Counted from the stretch's first letter, positions 28,614 to 38,022 are shown. The stretch is 64,000 bases of DNA from an uncultured Bacteroidota bacterium (GCA_903919075.1 CAIXGR010000075.1:1-64000), one strand, 5' to 3'. Notes: a model not told the origin generated them from the letters alone. Numbers and translations: made by a program.

Positions 28614-29021
28614 GTGCACATTAAACATATACCCTTTAGGAAACGAGCAACAACATTCCTGGCCATTATCATGGCTGCGGTGTATGTTTCGGGTATTGTT
28701 CTTACAGATTTTGTTCACCCACTTATACATCACCAACATACTTCAATAAAGCATACTGCTAATGATGAACAAGACCCCTGTCACCGTGCCATCTATCATG
28801 GTGAAAAAGAAAACAATGCAACTCATCATAACCACTTAGTACCTGTTGATGAAAAATGCTGGTTGTGCGATATTATTTTTAATCATGGGCACGTTAAGCC
28901 TGAGCAACCCGTTTTTGCAGCCTTGGCACATAGCGCTACCCAAAAATTCTCTTTCTCCGATTCATTGTTTTTTGCACTTCATGCACTTCCTAATTTAAGA
29001 GGTCCTCCCCCAATAGTTTAG
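28614..29021 (+). CDS. Small His/Cys-rich membrane-anchored protein
   Basis: A 135-residue protein with a single N-terminal membrane helix (FLAIIMAAVYVSGIVLTDF). It then has a His-rich stretch (HPLIHHQHTSIKH; HHNHLVPVDEKCWLCDIIF) with a CWLC pair and a further CHRAIYH. This looks like a periplasmic metal-binding protein. It starts at a GTG (28614); an ATG at 28671 would cut into the helix. It is 81 bp upstream of the TonB receptor on the same strand, so metal capture for that receptor is likely. The metal is unproven; copper is suggested by the neighbours. Confidence 0.75.
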   Translation: MHIKHIPFRKRATTFLAIIMAAVYVSGIVLTDFVHPLIHHQHTSIKHTANDEQDPCHRAIYHGEKENNATHHNHLVPVDEKCWLCDIIFNHGHVKPEQPVFAALAHSATQKFSFSDSLFFALHALPNLRGPPPIV

Positions 29022-29102
29022 TTATTGATTAAGTTTTAAATCGCATATAGGTTTTTTAAAATCTGTGCGACAAAACATTTTATTAATTCCTAAACTTAAA
29101 TA

Positions 29103-31550
29103 ATGAACTATTTAAAATATATTATTCCTTTTCTTTTCGTATCACCTGCTATATATGCTCAAAACAGCATTAGCGGCCGGGTAATAGATAAAGATACCAA
29201 AGAACCCTTATTCACAGCTACTGTTTACATAGCCGACCTTAAAATGGGCACAATAACCGATACGCTTGGAATGTTTTCTTTCAATAACATTTCAGCCGGT
29301 AAATTCCTTTTGCAAATAAAACTGCTCGGGTACGCATCGCAGGTAATTACTGCCAATACAACTGATAAAAAAATTATAGAAGTAAGCCTGTCGCAATCTG
29401 CTGGCGAATTACAAGAAGTAGTTGTAACCGGAGTATCGAAAGGCACTGAAATAAGACGAAGCCCTGTGCCTATTGTGGCAATCGACAAGGATTATCTTTC
29501 TTCCAACCTATCCAATAATGTTATTGATGCTATTACAAAAGTACCAGGCATTACGGCAGTTACTACCGGTCCCAATATTTCAAAACCGTTTATTCGCGGG
29601 TTAGGCTATAACCGCATTTTAACCTTATATGACGGTATGCGGCAAGAAGGCCAACAATGGGGCGATGAGCACGGTATTGAAGTAGACCAATTTAGCGTTG
29701 ACCGGGTTGAAATTATTAAAGGCCCGGCCAGCTTGTCATATGGTTCAGATGCGCTTGCCGGTGTTGTAAATCTGATATCTACCCCACCCGCGCCTGATGG
29801 CAAAATGCTAGGGAATATTACAACCGAATATGGCACTAACAATCGCGAAATAGGCATTTCGGGAATGCTTGAAGGTACAAAAAAAAGTGTTGACTGGATA
29901 GCAAGATTAAGCCATAAGCAGGCCATGGATTACTATGACAAATACGATGGCCGTGTATTTAACACTGCCTTCAGCGAAACCGATGCCAGCGGCTCGGTAG
30001 GTGTGCACCGCAATTGGGGGTTTTTACATTTGGGCTTTGCGCTTTTCAACGATTTGCAGGAAATACCTGATGGAAGCCGCGATAGTGCTACCCGGCAATT
30101 TACACGACAAATTTCAGAAAATGATTTGGTGCGGCCGGCAGCTACAAAAGCTGAATTAAATACTTATAAAATAGAACCGCTGCATCAGCACGTACAGCAT
30201 TACAGAATTTATACCGATAACAGTTTCAGGTTGGGTGCTGCCGGTACCCTTGATGTGAATGCAAGCTACCAATACAGCTTAAGGCAAGAGTTTAGTCACC
30301 CGGTATTATATACCACTCCCGGGCTGTACCTGCAATTGCATTCAGTAAACTTTGATGTTAAATACAACATTGCCGAAAAAAAAGGCTGGAATTTCTCAAC
30401 CGGTATTAATAGTATGTACCAAAATAATACGGTAACCAATGGCACCGAGTTTGTAATTCCTTCGTACCAGCAATTTGATATAGGTGCTTTTGCTGTAGCA
30501 AAACGCAGCTTTGGCAAATTTGATATAGAGGCAGGATTAAGATACGATATACGAGATTTTAGCAATAACGGATTATACACCGGGCCTAATCCGGTTACCG
30601 GCTTCGATATGCCGGTGCCGGCGGCCGACTCAACAGGCCCGCCTATATTTTCCAATTTACACGCTTTATACCAAGGGCTAACAGGCAGTATAGGCGTAGC
30701 TTATAACATTACTAACCGGTTATGTCTTAAATTTAATTTTGGGCGTGGCTACCGGGCACCTAATATTGCCGAAATATCAGCCAATGGTGTTCATCCCGGC
30801 ACCAACATTTATCAAATAGGCAATTCATCATTCAAACCCGAATTTAGTCTTGTACCCGATTTGGGCATTTCGTATAATTCGAAATATGTAGTTCTCTCGG
30901 CTGATATTTTTTATAATTATATTCAAAACTATATCTACAACCAAAAGCTTGTTACCGCTAGCGGACAAGATTCAGTTATTGTACCAGGAAACTTCACATT
31001 CAAATTTCAATCTGCCGCGGCACAACTTTATGGTGGCGAAATAAGCGTAGATATACACCCCTTTAAATCTTTGCATTTCGAGAATGGCTTCTCCGCTGTT
31101 TTTGCTGATTTTTTAGGCAGTAAAGGACAAGCGGTACCCGACAGCGAAAAATACTTGCCGCAAATTCCACCTCTTCATGGATACTCTGAATTGCGATATG
31201 ATATCAACCTTAAAAAACTGCATATAGTTAATGCCTTTATTAAAGTTGGTGTTACGTATAATGCAGCCCAGAGCCGCTACTACTCAGCTTTTGGCACCGA
31301 GACTTATACATCGGGATACGTATTGCTTAATGCGGGCGCAGCGGCAAGCTTTACAACCAAGAAAGGAAAAACTTTTATGCGTGTAACCGTGTTAGGCGAT
31401 AACCTGGCCAATAAAGCTTACCAGGATAACCTAAACCGTTTAAAATACTTCGAACCTTACCCCAATAATTTTACCGGGCATAATGGTATTTACAACATGG
31501 GAATTAATTTAGTAGTTAAAGTAAATTTTCCGCTCGATTTTAAAATTTGA
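29103..31550 (+). CDS. TonB-dependent outer-membrane receptor
   Basis: An 815-residue receptor. After a signal peptide (MNYLKYIIPFLFVSPAIYAQ), residues about 22-105 form a carboxypeptidase-regulatory-like domain (SGRVIDKDTKEPLFTATV). The plug domain follows (about 115-220) with VPGITAVTTGPNISKPFIRG and VEIIKGPASLSYGSDALAGV. The rest is the 22-strand barrel. No SusD partner lies beside it, so this is a single-receptor system rather than a glycan uptake locus. With the upstream His-rich protein and the MbnP genes across the divergent gap, a metal complex such as copper is a reasonable substrate, but this is inference. Confidence 0.92.
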   Translation: MNYLKYIIPFLFVSPAIYAQNSISGRVIDKDTKEPLFTATVYIADLKMGTITDTLGMFSFNNISAGKFLLQIKLLGYASQVITANTTDKKIIEVSLSQSAGELQEVVVTGVSKGTEIRRSPVPIVAIDKDYLSSNLSNNVIDAITKVPGITAVTTGPNISKPFIRGLGYNRILTLYDGMRQEGQQWGDEHGIEVDQFSVDRVEIIKGPASLSYGSDALAGVVNLISTPPAPDGKMLGNITTEYGTNNREIGISGMLEGTKKSVDWIARLSHKQAMDYYDKYDGRVFNTAFSETDASGSVGVHRNWGFLHLGFALFNDLQEIPDGSRDSATRQFTRQISENDLVRPAATKAELNTYKIEPLHQHVQHYRIYTDNSFRLGAAGTLDVNASYQYSLRQEFSHPVLYTTPGLYLQLHSVNFDVKYNIAEKKGWNFSTGINSMYQNNTVTNGTEFVIPSYQQFDIGAFAVAKRSFGKFDIEAGLRYDIRDFSNNGLYTGPNPVTGFDMPVPAADSTGPPIFSNLHALYQGLTGSIGVAYNITNRLCLKFNFGRGYRAPNIAEISANGVHPGTNIYQIGNSSFKPEFSLVPDLGISYNSKYVVLSADIFYNYIQNYIYNQKLVTASGQDSVIVPGNFTFKFQSAAAQLYGGEISVDIHPFKSLHFENGFSAVFADFLGSKGQAVPDSEKYLPQIPPLHGYSELRYDINLKKLHIVNAFIKVGVTYNAAQSRYYSAFGTETYTSGYVLLNAGAAASFTTKKGKTFMRVTVLGDNLANKAYQDNLNRLKYFEPYPNNFTGHNGIYNMGINLVVKVNFPLDFKI

Positions 31551-31561
31551 GTTTTACATAA

Positions 31562-31598
31562 TGGCCAGGCAGCTTTATTTGTCTGGCCACTTTTTTTT
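31562..31598 (+). terminator. Rho-independent terminator after the TonB receptor gene
   Basis: A 7-bp stem (TGGCCAG / CTGGCCA) with a loop of about 15 nt is followed by C and a run of eight T. It also shows that the apparent in-frame start at 31561 is not the sixA start. Confidence 0.85.
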
Positions 31599-31611
31599 AT
31601 TTTCACGGTCC

Positions 31612-32127
31612 ATGTCTGCCAAGCGAAAACTAATTTTAATACGCCATACCAAATCCGATTGGGGTGATTTTTCATTACCCGATATTGACCGCCCCATAAA
31701 AAAAGATAGAATAGAGGATGCTGAAAACATGGCATCAAAACTTAAATCGCTAAAACTGGTTCCCGATTTAATTATTTGCAGCCCTGCAAAACGTACTCGG
31801 CAAACGGTCAAATATTTTTACGAAAAACTGAAATACGAAAAGGATAAAATACGGTTTGACGAAAGAATCTACGAGTCGAGCGCTACGGAAATAATGCAAG
31901 TAGTACAGGAGACAGATTCAAAAATTAAAACTTTAGTATTGATTGGCCACAACCCCCCTTTAACCCGCTTCGCCAACTTATTTATTGAAGATACAATTGA
32001 TGAAATTCCCACTACGGGCGTAGTCTGGCTGGAATTTGTCAATGCCGATTGGAAAATTGACCCTCAAACACATTGCAAACTGTTACACTTCCTTACCCCA
32101 AAAACAATTTATCCTCACCAACGTTAA
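31612..32127 (+). CDS. sixA: SixA-type phosphohistidine phosphatase
   Basis: A 171-residue histidine phosphatase of the phosphoglycerate mutase superfamily. From the ATG at 31612 it opens MSAKRKLILIRHTKSDWGD; Arg11-His12 is the catalytic RHxKS motif. DLIICSPAKRTRQT and LVLIGHNPPLTRFAN give the second Arg and the later His. SixA removes phosphate from phosphohistidine on phosphorelay or PTS proteins. It is followed by a tiny lipoprotein gene and then ppk1 on the same strand. Confidence 0.92.
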   Translation: MSAKRKLILIRHTKSDWGDFSLPDIDRPIKKDRIEDAENMASKLKSLKLVPDLIICSPAKRTRQTVKYFYEKLKYEKDKIRFDERIYESSATEIMQVVQETDSKIKTLVLIGHNPPLTRFANLFIEDTIDEIPTTGVVWLEFVNADWKIDPQTHCKLLHFLTPKTIYPHQR

Positions 32128-32137
32128 CTAATAACGT

Positions 32138-32266
32138 ATGAAAAAGGCCAGCTTTAAACTACTAATTTTTACTTTGGTTATCCTTTCCACCGCTACCGGA
32201 TGTAAGGTAAAACGCGATTGCCGCGGACATATAAAACATAAATTACCCAACGGTATTTGGATGTAA
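32138..32266 (+). CDS. Tiny lipoprotein, 42 residues
   Basis: A short reading frame from ATG 32138 to TAA 32266. Its first 20 residues (MKKASFKLLIFTLVILSTAT) are a lipoprotein signal and Cys22 in ATGC is the lipobox cysteine. The mature part would be about 21 residues, very basic, with CRGHIKHK and an end of LPNGIWM. The start is 10 bp after the sixA stop. A complete signal plus lipobox in so short a frame is unlikely by chance. I think similar tiny lipoproteins occur in other Bacteroidota, but no function is known. Confidence 0.72.
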   Translation: MKKASFKLLIFTLVILSTATGCKVKRDCRGHIKHKLPNGIWM

Positions 32267-32447
32267 TGCCATTCAATACATTTATTTGACTACTAACTAC
32301 TTACAACATTTCATGTTGTCAAATTGCAGGTCATTCTGCTCTGTTTTTTTCGTTAAATCACCCCCCAATCAAACCACATATAACATAAAATCTTCTATTT
32401 TGGCTTTCTAAGCTATCCTACACAAATTCAGGAATGCACGGTTTTGT

Positions 32448-34511
32448 ATGGCAAAAAATGGAAAGTTTATTAATCGCGAAATCAGTTGGTTGGCATTTAA
32501 TGAGCGGGTTTTGCAGGAAGCTGCCGACCCGAATGTGCCTATCATTGAACGTCTTCGTTTTCTAGGCATTTTTTCAAATAACCTCGATGAGTTTTTTCGT
32601 GTGCGTATAGCCACACTCAAAAGGCTTTTAGTGTTAGGCAAAAAAGCCAAAGCCACCATACACTTCAGGCCCAAAAAAATTTTAGAAGAGGTTCAAAAAA
32701 TTGTTTTAACCCAATCGAAAAAGTTTGAGGAAATTTATAAAAATGTTCAACAGGAGCTAAAACGCCACAACATTTTTATTATAAACGAAAAGCAGCTAAA
32801 CAAAGAGCAGGGCGAGTTTGTAAAAAACTACTTTAACGAAAATGTGCGCCCGGCATTAGTGCCCATTATGCTTACCCAGGTAAAAACTTTTCCGTACCTG
32901 AAAGACAAAGCAATTTATCTGTCTATTAAACTTTCGGTAGATAAGAAACCCCGGCTTAAACAATATGCGCTAGTCGAAATTCCAACTGATGTAGTTGGCC
33001 GTTTTATTGAGCTGCCATCTAATAACCGTAAGCATTATGTTATTTTGCTAGATGATATCATCCGGTATAATTTACCTGAGGTGTTTTCAATGTTTGCGTT
33101 CAATAAAATTGAAGCATACACCATTAAAATAACCCGCGATGCTGAGTTAGATATTGATAACGATATTTCGCAAAGCTTTATTGATAAAATTTCGAAAAGT
33201 GTAAAGGCAAGACAAAAGGGCAATCCGGTAAGGTTTGTGTATGATGATACTATTAGCAAAGACCTGCTTGATTTTTTAAAAACAAAAATAAAGTTGAATA
33301 ATTTAGATAACCTCATCCCCGGTGGGCGTTATCATAATTTTAAAGATTTTATCCGGTTCCCTACCATTGGCCCTAAAAATCTGCGGTACGAAAAGCAAAA
33401 ACTTATTTCGAATAAATTACTACGTAACAATCAAAGTTATTTCGAAGCATTAAAAAAAGAGGATGTAATGCTGCATTACCCTTACCAAAGCTTCTCGCAT
33501 TTTATCGACCTGCTTCGCGAAGCTGCTATTGATCCTAATGTTAAGACCATTAAAATTACTTTATATCGGTTAGCACGTGTTAGCATGGTAATTAATGCGC
33601 TAATGAACGCCGCCCAAAATGGCAAGCAGGTAATAGCAATTTTAGAATTACAGGCCCGCTTCGACGAAGAGGCCAACATTAACTGGGCCAAACGCCTGCA
33701 AGACGAAGGCATACAAGTAATTTACGGCGTTCCCGGCTTAAAAGTACACTCAAAATTATGCCTGATAAGCCGGATTGAAAATGGTAAAATGCAACACTAT
33801 GCCAATGTAACCACCGGTAATTACAACGAACTCACTTCACAAGTTTATTGCGACGATGCCCTGTTTACACGCGACCCAAGAATTACTAAAGAAGTAGAAC
33901 AAATCTTCGAATTTTTTGAAAAGAACTACAAGGTGCATAACTTTAAGCATCTTATTCTCTCTCCTTATTCCACCAGAAAGAAATTTATCCGCCTCATAGA
34001 AAACGAGATTGAAACTGCGCGAGCAGGAAAAAAAGCTGAAATATTTTTGAAGATGAACAGCCTGGTAGATGAAGAAATGATTACACAATTATACGAAGCC
34101 AGCAATGCCGGTGTAAAAATTCGGATAATTGTGCGGGGCATATGTGCGGTAATAACCGGTGTGCGTGGAATGAGCGAAAACATTGAAGTAATAAGTATAG
34201 TAGATAAGTATTTGGAACATTCGCGTGTGTTTGTGTTCAAAAACGGCGGCGATGAACTATATTATATCTCATCTGCCGACTGGATGGCTCGAAACCTCGA
34301 CTCGCGCATTGAAGTAACCTGTCCTATTTACAACAAAAAAATACAGAAAGAATTGCGCGACATTATGGAAATACAATGGAGCGAAAATGTAAAGGCACGA
34401 ATAGTTGACCCTATGCAAACCAATCATTACAAAATTGTTGCCGTTAATAAAAAGAAAACTCGCTCACAGGAATCAATTCACGAACTCATCAGCAAAAACA
34501 ATTCTCGCTGA
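32448..34511 (+). CDS. ppk1: Polyphosphate kinase 1
   Basis: A 687-residue PPK1 that reversibly makes inorganic polyphosphate from ATP. It opens with the N domain (FINREISWLAFNERVLQEA). The head domain covers about 105-310. The two C-terminal catalytic domains contain DVMLHYPYQSFSHFIDLLREA and LKVHSKLCLI; His434 is the autophosphorylated histidine. NVTTGNYNELTS and DWMARNLDSRIEVTCPI are also typical. The length is normal. The exopolyphosphatase gene follows 96 bp later, so one unit makes and degrades polyphosphate. Confidence 0.97.
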   Translation: MAKNGKFINREISWLAFNERVLQEAADPNVPIIERLRFLGIFSNNLDEFFRVRIATLKRLLVLGKKAKATIHFRPKKILEEVQKIVLTQSKKFEEIYKNVQQELKRHNIFIINEKQLNKEQGEFVKNYFNENVRPALVPIMLTQVKTFPYLKDKAIYLSIKLSVDKKPRLKQYALVEIPTDVVGRFIELPSNNRKHYVILLDDIIRYNLPEVFSMFAFNKIEAYTIKITRDAELDIDNDISQSFIDKISKSVKARQKGNPVRFVYDDTISKDLLDFLKTKIKLNNLDNLIPGGRYHNFKDFIRFPTIGPKNLRYEKQKLISNKLLRNNQSYFEALKKEDVMLHYPYQSFSHFIDLLREAAIDPNVKTIKITLYRLARVSMVINALMNAAQNGKQVIAILELQARFDEEANINWAKRLQDEGIQVIYGVPGLKVHSKLCLISRIENGKMQHYANVTTGNYNELTSQVYCDDALFTRDPRITKEVEQIFEFFEKNYKVHNFKHLILSPYSTRKKFIRLIENEIETARAGKKAEIFLKMNSLVDEEMITQLYEASNAGVKIRIIVRGICAVITGVRGMSENIEVISIVDKYLEHSRVFVFKNGGDELYYISSADWMARNLDSRIEVTCPIYNKKIQKELRDIMEIQWSENVKARIVDPMQTNHYKIVAVNKKKTRSQESIHELISKNNSR

Positions 34512-34607
34512 TTGTTGCACCAGTATACAACATCAACATTGTTGCGTTGAAAACTCACCTATCTGCTAATAAGGTTATGAAATTACCTTTCGGTAAAATT
34601 TCTGTCA

Positions 34608-35513
34608 TTGGAAATCCGCAAATTTGCATCAATTGATATTGGATCCAACTCAGTGCGTCTGTTTATAACAAACGTATTGCAGAATGGTGAAGGGCCTTTT
34701 TTCAAAAAAAGCTCTCTCATTCGTGTGCCGGTGCGCTTGGGCGGCAATGCGTTTACCAACCATAAAATTCCTGAAGTTTCTGTTCGCCACCTTGAAGAAA
34801 CCATGCTTGCTTTCAAATACCTGATGAAAGCCAATGATGTAATTCACTATAAAGGCTGCGCCACCTCTGCCATGCGAGAAGCAAGCAATGGCCCGCAAAT
34901 AATAAAACGTATTAAACAAAAAGCGGGTGTTAACATCGAAATTATATCTGGCAATACCGAAGCCAGCCTTATTTTCAACAGCCAAAGTGCCTCGCTGGGT
35001 AAAATAAAAAAGAACTGCATGTTTATTGATGTGGGCGGCGGAAGTACCGAGATAACTATTTTCTCAAAAGGCAAACCGGTAGCTGCTAAATCTTTTCGTA
35101 TAGGCACCATCCGTATTATGCAAGGCCAGGTTAACAAGGCTATTTGGAAACAGATGAAGGAGTGGATAAAAAGTAAGGTTGGTAATACGAAAGATTTTGC
35201 ATTACTGGGTTCCGGTGGCAATATTAACCGCATTTCAAAATTGGCCGAGTTGAAACCCGGTAAGCCATTATCGTTTGACAAGCTAAGCGATATACTGCAC
35301 GAACTTAAAGCCCTAACCTTTGAGGAGCGTGTGAAAATTTACGACTTAAATCCTGATAGGGCCGATGTAATCATTCCTGCCGGCGAAATTTTTGTAACCA
35401 TTATGAAATGGTTACGGGCCGATAAAATACTGGTGCCAAAAATTGGTTTGGGGGATGGAATAGTGCGTGAAGCCTACAAAGAATATTTAAACGGAAAAAA
35501 GAGTACGTTCTAA
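34608..35513 (+). CDS. ppx: Exopolyphosphatase (Ppx/GppA family)
   Basis: A 301-residue enzyme of the ASKHA fold that removes phosphate from polyphosphate or guanosine pentaphosphate. It has phosphate loop 1 ASIDIGSNSVRLFI, the conserved Glu in ISGNTEASLIF, loop 2 MFIDVGGGSTEITIF, and GSGGNINRISK. The start is TTG 34608: a stop codon lies 30 bp upstream in frame, and the conserved opening follows at residue 7. It is a short form without the C-terminal HD domain. It is paired with ppk1. Confidence 0.93.
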   Translation: MEIRKFASIDIGSNSVRLFITNVLQNGEGPFFKKSSLIRVPVRLGGNAFTNHKIPEVSVRHLEETMLAFKYLMKANDVIHYKGCATSAMREASNGPQIIKRIKQKAGVNIEIISGNTEASLIFNSQSASLGKIKKNCMFIDVGGGSTEITIFSKGKPVAAKSFRIGTIRIMQGQVNKAIWKQMKEWIKSKVGNTKDFALLGSGGNINRISKLAELKPGKPLSFDKLSDILHELKALTFEERVKIYDLNPDRADVIIPAGEIFVTIMKWLRADKILVPKIGLGDGIVREAYKEYLNGKKSTF

Positions 35514-35537
35514 AAAAGCAAGAAAGGGCAATTCAAA

Positions 35538-36167
35538 TTACCAGGCTGCCGCTGCCGGAGAGTGCACAATAAACTTATCCTTAAAAAATTCTTCCTCGAA
35601 ATAGTTTGATATTGGAATTTTACGACAATTTTTTACCGGTGCTATTTCAGCATCTATATCCCCGCCCTTTAAACAAATAAGCCCGTTAGGAACAGAATTT
35701 CTGTTTTTGGGTAGGTATTTCTTATGTGTCCATTTCAACAAATCTGCCAAGGGGGCTACGGCACGTGAAACCACAAAGTCATAAGTAAATTTCATCTCTT
35801 CCGACCGGTCGTGAAAAATAAATACGTTTTTCAAACCAATTTCTTCTTTCACAGCATCTACTACTGCCAGCTTCTTCCCTATCGAATCTACCAAATGAAA
35901 TCTGCTTTCAGGAAATAATATGGCGAGCGGAATACCGGGGAAACCTCCACCGGTACCCAAATCCATAATTTTTGTTCCGTTCTGAAACTGAACAAACTTG
36001 GCAATACTTAGTGAATGAAGAACATGCCGCTCGTAAAGGTTATCAATATCCTTTCGCGAAATGACATTTATTTTTTCATTCCACTCAGTATAAAGATTCT
36101 TAAGTGCAGAAATTTGTTGAATCTGGATTTGGGTAAGAGCGGGAAAGTACTTCAGGATTATTTCCAT
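35538..36167 (-). CDS. rsmG: RsmG, 16S rRNA m7G527 methyltransferase
   Basis: A 209-residue SAM-dependent methyltransferase acting on 16S rRNA G527. The SAM site is IMDLGTGGGFPGIPLAILFP; NVISRKDIDNLYERHVLHSL and FVVSRAVAPLADLLKW are family hallmarks. The length is normal. It is the last gene of a minus-strand group with a sigma factor and a glycosyltransferase upstream, and it is convergent with ppx. Confidence 0.95.
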   Translation of the reverse strand: MEIILKYFPALTQIQIQQISALKNLYTEWNEKINVISRKDIDNLYERHVLHSLSIAKFVQFQNGTKIMDLGTGGGFPGIPLAILFPESRFHLVDSIGKKLAVVDAVKEEIGLKNVFIFHDRSEEMKFTYDFVVSRAVAPLADLLKWTHKKYLPKNRNSVPNGLICLKGGDIDAEIAPVKNCRKIPISNYFEEEFFKDKFIVHSPAAAAW

Positions 36168-36197
36168 GATAAAATCTAAAAACCAGAATTTACACTT

Positions 36198-36806
36198 CTA
36201 ATATTTCTCCTTAGTAATTTTCAGAATGTTGTAAAGCATATCCTTCGCCCTGAAAAGCTGTGCTTTTACAGTGCCCAGAGGAATATCAAGCTTCTCAGCA
36301 ATTTCTTCGTATGATAACTCATCCAGGTAGCGCAATTCAATAAGCGATCGATATTTTGGTGAAAGCTCCTCAATAGCCGAACGAATTTTTTCGGCCCGTT
36401 GATCTTTGATGATGCTTTGCTCGGGGTTAGGCGCATGGTCTCTAACAGCAATAGGCGATGTTTCTCCATCCTCAGTAGTGCTTGTTTGATCAAGCGAGGT
36501 AGTTAACAACCTTTTTTTGCGGATAAAGTCGATGGAATTGTTGGTAGCAATTTTAAATAGCCAAGTGCTGAAAGCAAAATCGGCAGAGTAATTACCAATA
36601 TTATTAAAAGCCTTACCAAAAGCCTCAATAGTCAAATCCTCAGCATCGTCCCTATTATGCACCATTTTAAGTACCATGAAAAAAATGGAGTCGCGATAGC
36701 GGGTCATCAGCTTACCAAAAGCATTCTGATCTCCTTCTTTGGCTTTAGCAACCAATTCAAGGTCTTCCTGCGCGCGCGATGAAAATTTCGAGTTTAAATC
36801 TTCCAA
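36198..36806 (-). CDS. ECF-type sigma-70 family RNA polymerase sigma factor
   Basis: A 202-residue sigma factor. Region 2 covers about residues 25-95 (FGKLMTRYRDSIFFMVLKMV, DLTIEAFGKAFNNIG, FSTWLFKIATNNSIDFIRKK). Region 4 covers about 140-195 (LSPKYRSLIELRYLDELSYE, LDIPLGTVKAQLFRAKDML). There is no adjacent anti-sigma gene. Its start overlaps the end of the upstream glycosyltransferase gene by 13 bp, so the two are probably co-transcribed. The regulon is unknown. Confidence 0.93.
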   Translation of the reverse strand: MEDLNSKFSSRAQEDLELVAKAKEGDQNAFGKLMTRYRDSIFFMVLKMVHNRDDAEDLTIEAFGKAFNNIGNYSADFAFSTWLFKIATNNSIDFIRKKRLLTTSLDQTSTTEDGETSPIAVRDHAPNPEQSIIKDQRAEKIRSAIEELSPKYRSLIELRYLDELSYEEIAEKLDIPLGTVKAQLFRAKDMLYNILKITKEKY

Positions 36807-37903
36807 CTGTCTTTACGTTTAAGCAATAATAACAAAAATATTATCAGTAAATAACCTGAGTATGCAATATCCAATACAGGCGATAAAACCGGCAAATCTG
36901 CCGAACCCAGCTTTTTATATACCCTGAAAGTTACGATAAATTTTACAAGTAGTGCAACAACAAATAATGCAACTACCTTCTTCAATAAAACGCCCTTCAA
37001 CAGCAAAGCAGCGAAAGAAATGTAGAAAACGAAATTTGTAGCAGTAAAAAGGAATAACATCAGTTGGTGGATAAACTTATAACTGAACCCCGAGCGCAAA
37101 TGTCGTTTCTTCTGGTTAAGCCACGCTTTAAACGTAAGTTCAGGCATTGTATAGGTAAAAGCGTCTTTATCAATACAAATTTCAGTGTTTTTCGAATTGG
37201 CAACAGCATTAACAAACAAATCATCATCACCTGATAATATAGTCTTGCTTTTTTCAAACCCGCCAAAATTTTTAAACAATTGTTTTTTGTACGAAAGGTT
37301 TCTGCCAACGCCCATATAAGGTATGCCCAACTTAGCAAACCCAAAATACTGCATGGCTGTTATAAAATTTTCGTAGCGTATTAATTTATTCAAAAAACCC
37401 GCTTGCTTTTCGTACGGCGAATGGCCCAGCACAATTTCTGTTTCATTCATATATGCCCCAACCATTTTTGCTAACCATTGCGTAGTGGCGGGCCGGCAGT
37501 CGGCATCCGTTACTACAATGGTGTCGAAAACCGCTGCTTCTATACCTTTCATCAGTGCGTATTTTTTCCCGGCATAGGGCTTTGATTGGTCTGGGGTAAT
37601 ATTTACAATTTTCAGGTTTTTGTTGCGCAGGTAAAAATCAACCAATACATCGGCTGTATTGTCGGTACTTTGGTCGTTAACCACAATTACCTCAAACTGT
37701 GCATATTGCTGAATTAAAACCACTTTTAAATTACGAACAAGATGGCGCGCCTCGTTTTTAGCGCAAATAACTACCGATACCGGTGGAAGAAACTCAGGCA
37801 CACCTTTAAACGGGCGTACAAAATTTAAGCGCAAGAAAACCAGCAAATAATAAAGAAGCTGGATAAGCGCACAAGCCAAAAATATTTTGAATTGGATGCT
37901 CAT
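36794..37903 (-). CDS. Membrane-bound family 2 glycosyltransferase
   Basis: A 369-residue enzyme with an N-terminal membrane helix (about 5-25), a cytoplasmic GT-A domain (about 40-265) and three or four C-terminal helices. GT2 marks are VSVVICAKNEARHLVRNL, VIVVNDQSTDNTADVL, the DxD-like VVTDADCRPAT, and a late Gln/Arg region near NQKKRHLRSGF. It probably builds an envelope polysaccharide or glycolipid; acceptor and sugar are unknown. It heads the minus-strand group glycosyltransferase, sigma factor, rsmG. Confidence 0.9.
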   Translation of the reverse strand: MSIQFKIFLACALIQLLYYLLVFLRLNFVRPFKGVPEFLPPVSVVICAKNEARHLVRNLKVVLIQQYAQFEVIVVNDQSTDNTADVLVDFYLRNKNLKIVNITPDQSKPYAGKKYALMKGIEAAVFDTIVVTDADCRPATTQWLAKMVGAYMNETEIVLGHSPYEKQAGFLNKLIRYENFITAMQYFGFAKLGIPYMGVGRNLSYKKQLFKNFGGFEKSKTILSGDDDLFVNAVANSKNTEICIDKDAFTYTMPELTFKAWLNQKKRHLRSGFSYKFIHQLMLFLFTATNFVFYISFAALLLKGVLLKKVVALFVVALLVKFIVTFRVYKKLGSADLPVLSPVLDIAYSGYLLIIFLLLLLKRKDSWKI

Positions 37904-38006
37904 TACAGTGCAAAGAAAAGAATTCCTTTAAATGGGCAAATTCGGAAATGAGTAAATGAGTAAATTAACCTGAAAGTTGTTGTAGGATAACTTCCCACTT
38001 CTAACT

Positions 38007-38014
38007 TATATTCG
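38007..38014 (+). promoter_or_regulatory. TATATTCG box immediately upstream of tgt
   Basis: The octamer ends 8 nt before the tgt ATG, so the transcript would be nearly leaderless. The best TTG is 24 nt upstream, just outside the usual spacing. Confidence 0.35.
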
Positions 38015-38022
38015 CGCGTAAT

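Noticed and set aside
31561-31611. In-frame upstream start of sixA
   Set aside because: It lies within the terminator of the TonB receptor gene. The conserved opening starts at 31612.
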